Origin: Mytilisepta virgata
Lineage: Eukaryota; Mollusca; Bivalvia; Mytilida; Mytilidae
Direction of reading: 5' to 3'
Length of the DNA stretch: 64,000 bases
Assembly: GCA_028015205.1 (NCBI GenBank)
Contig: CM051519.1
Span: 78,823,539-78,887,538 of the forward strand
The notes under the pieces were generated by a model. The model did no database searches and had not been told where the DNA came from. It saw only the letters and a list, made by a program, of their open reading frames with translations. This document shows, piece by piece, positions 60,000 through 64,000 of this stretch (its first letter is position 1; each line of letters opens with the position of its first letter). Both the position numbers and the translations under genes were made by a program.

Positions 60000-62680
60000 A
60001 TTGAGTCGACAAACAATACATTATTTATGACATTTAAAAGGCCAATTTACCATTCTATCAGCAAATTTGTTTTAAAGTGTTGTTAAAAGGTATTACGGTC
60101 ACTCCTGACAATGGTCAGTAGTTTGTTTTTGTGTCACAGACATTGACCACTTAGTTACGGCTATTCATTTTGACCGCTGGGGGGAATAGCGCTATAGTTA
60201 CATCCAAAATATTTATAAACATTGTTTTAATATATTGTAAGATCCAATTGTTTAACTTAGGGTGAAGAATCCAAACAGTCGCTGTTTACTTAATGCTTAA
60301 AATAATAACGTCTAATCCCGAATTCTTTGAGGCGATTTATAATTGTAGTCATTTTTCTGATTTATATTCTACATTTTGTACAGTAAAAGACTCAGTTCCA
60401 TTTTTAAATATTTTCCAATATTTTTCAAACTTTCTCAGTCTTTACCAGCTTTCAATGGATAAATTTTATATCAAGAAGCAAATTTTGGTAATAATCATAT
60501 GTGACATATTCCATTCAAATAAAAAACAATTGAAAGTTTGTGATATACATAGTACCAGACTATAAGGATAACTTAAACAAAATAAATAAACATGTCAAAC
60601 TCTCCTTGAAATGGATTTCTTCATACTGTGGTTATAAAAATGGTTTGTATTTGTTTTATTTCATATAAAATTGAATATATATATAATAATAGTCTTTAAA
60701 ACATCTAATTCTGGTGAAAAAGAGAATTGGGGTAATGCCGTTGAGCCAAAAAATATATATATATATATAAGCAGATACCAAAAAAATCACAAAAGAAGCC
60801 ACCATTCTGACTTAACGAGTAGAATACGCGCTTAATGATAAACTCTTATTGGTTATGCTCCTATGAAAATAGAGTGAATATATTTGTGCGCCACTACGAA
60901 TTGTATGACAAAGGCACGCTTGTTTCAGGAAGTACAGAAAAACACAAATTAGACAATACAGTCAGGTTTCTGACTTGAAACAGGCACAATAAAAATTGTT
61001 GTGGGTTTAAAACAAGTTAGGGGTTCCAACCATGCTCCTATTCCATTCATGTTGCAAACAGATAAACATGAAAATGCAAAAGATACAATTGGCTCGAAAA
61101 TGCAAGGGATTCCAGAAGCGTAATACATAAGAGATGCAAGGTGATACAGCTAAGGACACCAAAGAATGCTCGAAGTTAACTGACAACTAGCCGAAGTCAC
61201 CTATTCCACCGATTATTAAAGAGACTTGTTGCAGATATATCCTCTGAAAAGTCAGACTTCCACAGAATATACATTTTTGTTTGTTGTTATTTTATCACAC
61301 TGACAGTTATAAAAACTGACGTTTAAAAACTGTGTAGATCCTTTGAATGTTTGAAATGTTCCGTAACTGACAGACTTCACTTTGCTTTATTGAAATATAG
61401 CCTTTTGCAGTGGCATTAGATTTTTGAAAGAGTAAATAGAATACACAACAACGATATCACTCGTAAAAATATTTATAAAACGTTGAAAGAGCCTAGTCTT
61501 GTCAAAATCCCACGATTACACATGTGTAGATTTAAACATATAAGATATATCACGGCCACGGTAATCTTTGAAGTACATATTTAGGTACTAGTATAAAAAT
61601 AATCGGTTCTTTATATGAACCAATCTCATTGTACTGCTTAGAAGATGTTTTGAAAGTAGTTTTCTTTAAACAAATACTAGAAGTCATCATAAACAGGACC
61701 CTAACTTTACGATATGATCAGATGAATTTTAGGTACAGACAAAACTACAATTTCATAATGTCTTTTTGGATAAAAGTAGTTTTAAATAAGGGTAACCTTA
61801 GTAACAATGTTGAGCCTAAAAGAAAAAAAAATTAATACATGTTCCAGTGATATTGGTATGAGCTATACAAATATGGACCAGTAATTAATTATGTGACAAG
61901 TAGGGACAGGTATATGCCACCGTAGTTGACAGAGAACTTCAAACACAAATTTCATAACAGCCCATCACGATCTTGTATGTCTAGTTTTGTTGCAGATGCA
62001 AAATCGGCAAAAGAATACCGAGGCGACAAAATGTCTTTGATACATAACTAAAATATGACGTTGTAACCAAACATCTATTAAAAACAGACTTTTTGATAAA
62101 TAGCTTTTTTCCTACAATTAAAATACTTATAAATGCATGCGAAAAATGATAATTTTTTACACCAACTATCTTCTGAAAAGCATGGATGCACTGGCTAATT
62201 CATGCGGAATTTTCGCGGTGTTTTAAATTATTAACAATCTTTTTAAATACAGTACTAAGTCTTGTTTAAAAATATTCAAATCAACGTAATTCTGATCTTG
62301 ATACATATCCTAGACAAACACCAACTTAAGACATCATGACTACAAGTGGTTGGTTCTTAAGCAGTTCTCTCAGAAGTTTTATGTGTGAGATATTTTTTAT
62401 TACTTGTTGAGTGTTGTATTAATGGTGTCCATTATGTGATGTGATTACTCGTTATTAAAGGCAACATGATAATCCATGGTTTGCTATTGAATTATGGATT
62501 GAATAACCATAAATTGAAGGAAATTGAAAAAAGGTTAAAAAATGTGGTGCTTTTTATATTTGCGTGTTTAATACCATAGGATGTTGTCTCATTGTCTTAT
62601 ATGAAACACTTTGATTTCGCGAAATATATGTCTGGTAGATATTCTTGAAACTCTCCAACCATTATATGTAAATATTCTAT
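60000..62680. other. Intergenic, no gene seen
   Basis: AT-rich spacer with an AT run at about 60750-60770 and a degraded copy of the 54684-55140 repeat near 60950-61050. Frames at 60293-60565 and 61629-61835 have no recognisable motif. Confidence 0.4.
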
Positions 62681-62689
62681 GCTACCAAT

Positions 62690-62880
62690 TTTGATGCATA
62701 TGATCGGCATATTTCGTCGATTTACGACTCATGAGTTGTGCAAAAAACATTGAAAAAAAAATACCCAAAACGTTGTAAAACACATTCAAATGGCAAAATG
62801 ACCAAAAGGGTAACAAAAACCATATAAGTAAAGAGCTATTTACCAGGGAGATGTTCCTTACTTTCCACAAAATTTAACCT
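62690..62880 (+). repeat. Dispersed repeat copy 4
   Basis: Contains TTTTGATGCATATGATCGGC, ATTTCGTCGATTTACGACTC and TGGCAAAATGACCAAAAGGG. Same family as 58835-59340. Confidence 0.6.
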
Positions 62881-63398
62881 TTTCATAACAGTAAATTTAA
62901 AGCATGTTCCTTGTACATTTGATGAAGTAGTTAAAATCCCAGAACAATCAAGGACATAATAATATATCAATCAACAATTATCATATTTTTATTTCCAAAA
63001 CCATATACGTATCACAGAGGTGCTTTGATTATACACATTTACAAGTACTTATCATATGAAATTTAACTTCACATTTCTGTACCGATAAAATGGTAGTTTT
63101 CTATAAGAATTGGACTCTGAAAATACGCACAAGTTTTCAGTTTAAAAACGTTAAATTAAAAATGTCTGCCACTTCAATGTAATGGTCAAATTAGGAGAAT
63201 ATATAAGAAATCTTTCCAGATTTATAAGTACATATATTACACTAATTCTTTGTAAAATGTCCAATGCATTTTGAAGTCCTAAACAATAAAATAAAGGATT
63301 CAATTAAAACACAGATTTTCTTTGTATTATTTTCGAAATCGAAAAGTCTTATTCAAATACTTTAGACAAATCCATGTATCTTGTTTTAACCGAAATGT

Positions 63399-63728
63399 CT
63401 ATGTTTTCTTGAATGCATGGAACACTGTTCCACATGCTTCACACCAAGGGACAATACAGCAGTTGACAATGTTGGCGTATACTCTCTGGCATAGTCCACA
63501 ATTCATCTCGAACAGCTTCATAAATGGTGAAATTACCCAGATATGGTAGAACGCTACATATGCGAAGATAATTGCCCATTCTGCAGCTAAACATATTCCG
63601 TAACACAATGTCAGAAGAGTGTAAGCCAGTTTCTTCCAGCAGTTGAAGCAGTGATAGGAAATCTTATATACACAGTCCATACTATGTATTCCATCAGGTT
63701 CTCCGAATACATCGTTGAAGTGAAGAGT
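63399..63728 (-). CDS. Caveolin-like gene 8, exon 2 only
   Basis: Exon 2 of a caveolin-family gene: 63728-63399, 109 codons plus stop, after a CTTTTTTTCAG acceptor. It starts TLHFNDVFGEPDGIHSMDC and ends HAFKKT. No exon 1 was found between 63729 and 64000, so exon 1 should lie beyond the window edge. Across the middle it matches genes 4-6 base for base. One notable change is HIWVISPFMK: the Cys matching CAV1 C133 is Phe. The reading frame is intact, so it is probably a working gene. Confidence 0.88.
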   Translation of the reverse strand, partial: TLHFNDVFGEPDGIHSMDCVYKISYHCFNCWKKLAYTLLTLCYGICLAAEWAIIFAYVAFYHIWVISPFMKLFEMNCGLCQRVYANIVNCCIVPWCEACGTVFHAFKKT

Positions 63729-64000
63729 CTGAAAAAAAGACGATCATCATAAATATCATGCATTGAGTAATTTTTATAAATTTGCTTTTATTTCATTTGT
63801 TAATCGGCCATAGTTTGGTATGAAAGTAGAAAACGTGATGTAACTGATATATTTCTTAAGGTTTTAAACAAAATAAGTAGTTTCGGGAAAATGGTCAGAA
63901 AGCTAATTTTTGTTTCCATGATAACCACAGATTATCCGTAAAAAAGCAAAGACTCCTATACTATAAACTTGGCATATTCTTGTAAAATATCAATTTCTGC

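Noticed and set aside
63729..64000. Exon 1 of caveolin-like gene 8
   Set aside because: No RDPxxIN-coding segment with a donor site was found on the minus strand. It should lie outside the window.

Overview
This is eukaryotic, AT-rich, repeat-dense DNA. It most likely comes from a bivalve mollusc, and probably a mussel (Mytilidae). The organism call rests on recall: several interspersed repeats, for example around 54684-55140, 14400-14660 and the SINE at 29454-29811, look like families I associate with mussel and other mollusc genomes. The host genes have GT-AG introns and AATAAA signals.

The host-gene content is a cluster of eight caveolin-family genes. Each complete gene has two exons: a short exon 1 of 20-34 codons ending in an RDPxxIN motif, a phase-0 intron, and an exon 2 of 108-112 codons carrying the F-[EN]-[ED]-V-[LF]-[AG]-E-P signature and the membrane hairpin. 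Genes 1 and 2 (186-2131, 3203-4223) are on the minus strand and divergent. Genes 3 to 6 (21992-22862, 37622-39150, 44540-45777, 50763-52208) are on the plus strand. Genes 7 and 8 (55406-58241, and 63399-63728, cut by the window edge) are on the minus strand. Genes 3, 4, 5, 6 and 8 have almost the same exon 2 at the DNA level while their introns and flanks differ widely. Five genes share a short motif about 140-190 bp before the start codon.

Mobile DNA fills the rest. From about 6180 to 13950 lies a large foldback-like composite. Its inverted arms (about 6396-8651 and 10701-13949) are built from CTGCTC-type satellite, a 260-bp block and terminal units packed with ETS, NRF1, CRE, E-box and forkhead-like motifs. 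Its centre holds a zinc-finger coding region split by one stop codon, telomere-like DNA and an 87-bp-arm palindrome. Two large non-LTR retrotransposons follow: LINE A (23392-28510, minus, ORF1 intact, ORF2 broken) and LINE B (31801-35892, plus, one long ORF with an early amber codon). A third, decayed LINE (17631-19330) is interrupted by a tRNA-derived SINE. A second SINE has clean 12-bp target duplications. A 242-bp MITE with 9-bp duplications sits upstream of gene 3, and the matching DNA upstream of gene 4 lacks it. Several hairpin elements and tandem arrays (notably 7 x 135 bp at 43171-44115) complete the picture.

The eight genes probably make membrane scaffold proteins of one family. Their duplication, inversion and homogenisation appear to have happened in a region heavily bombarded by transposons. 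No rRNA, CRISPR or bacterial-type features were seen.
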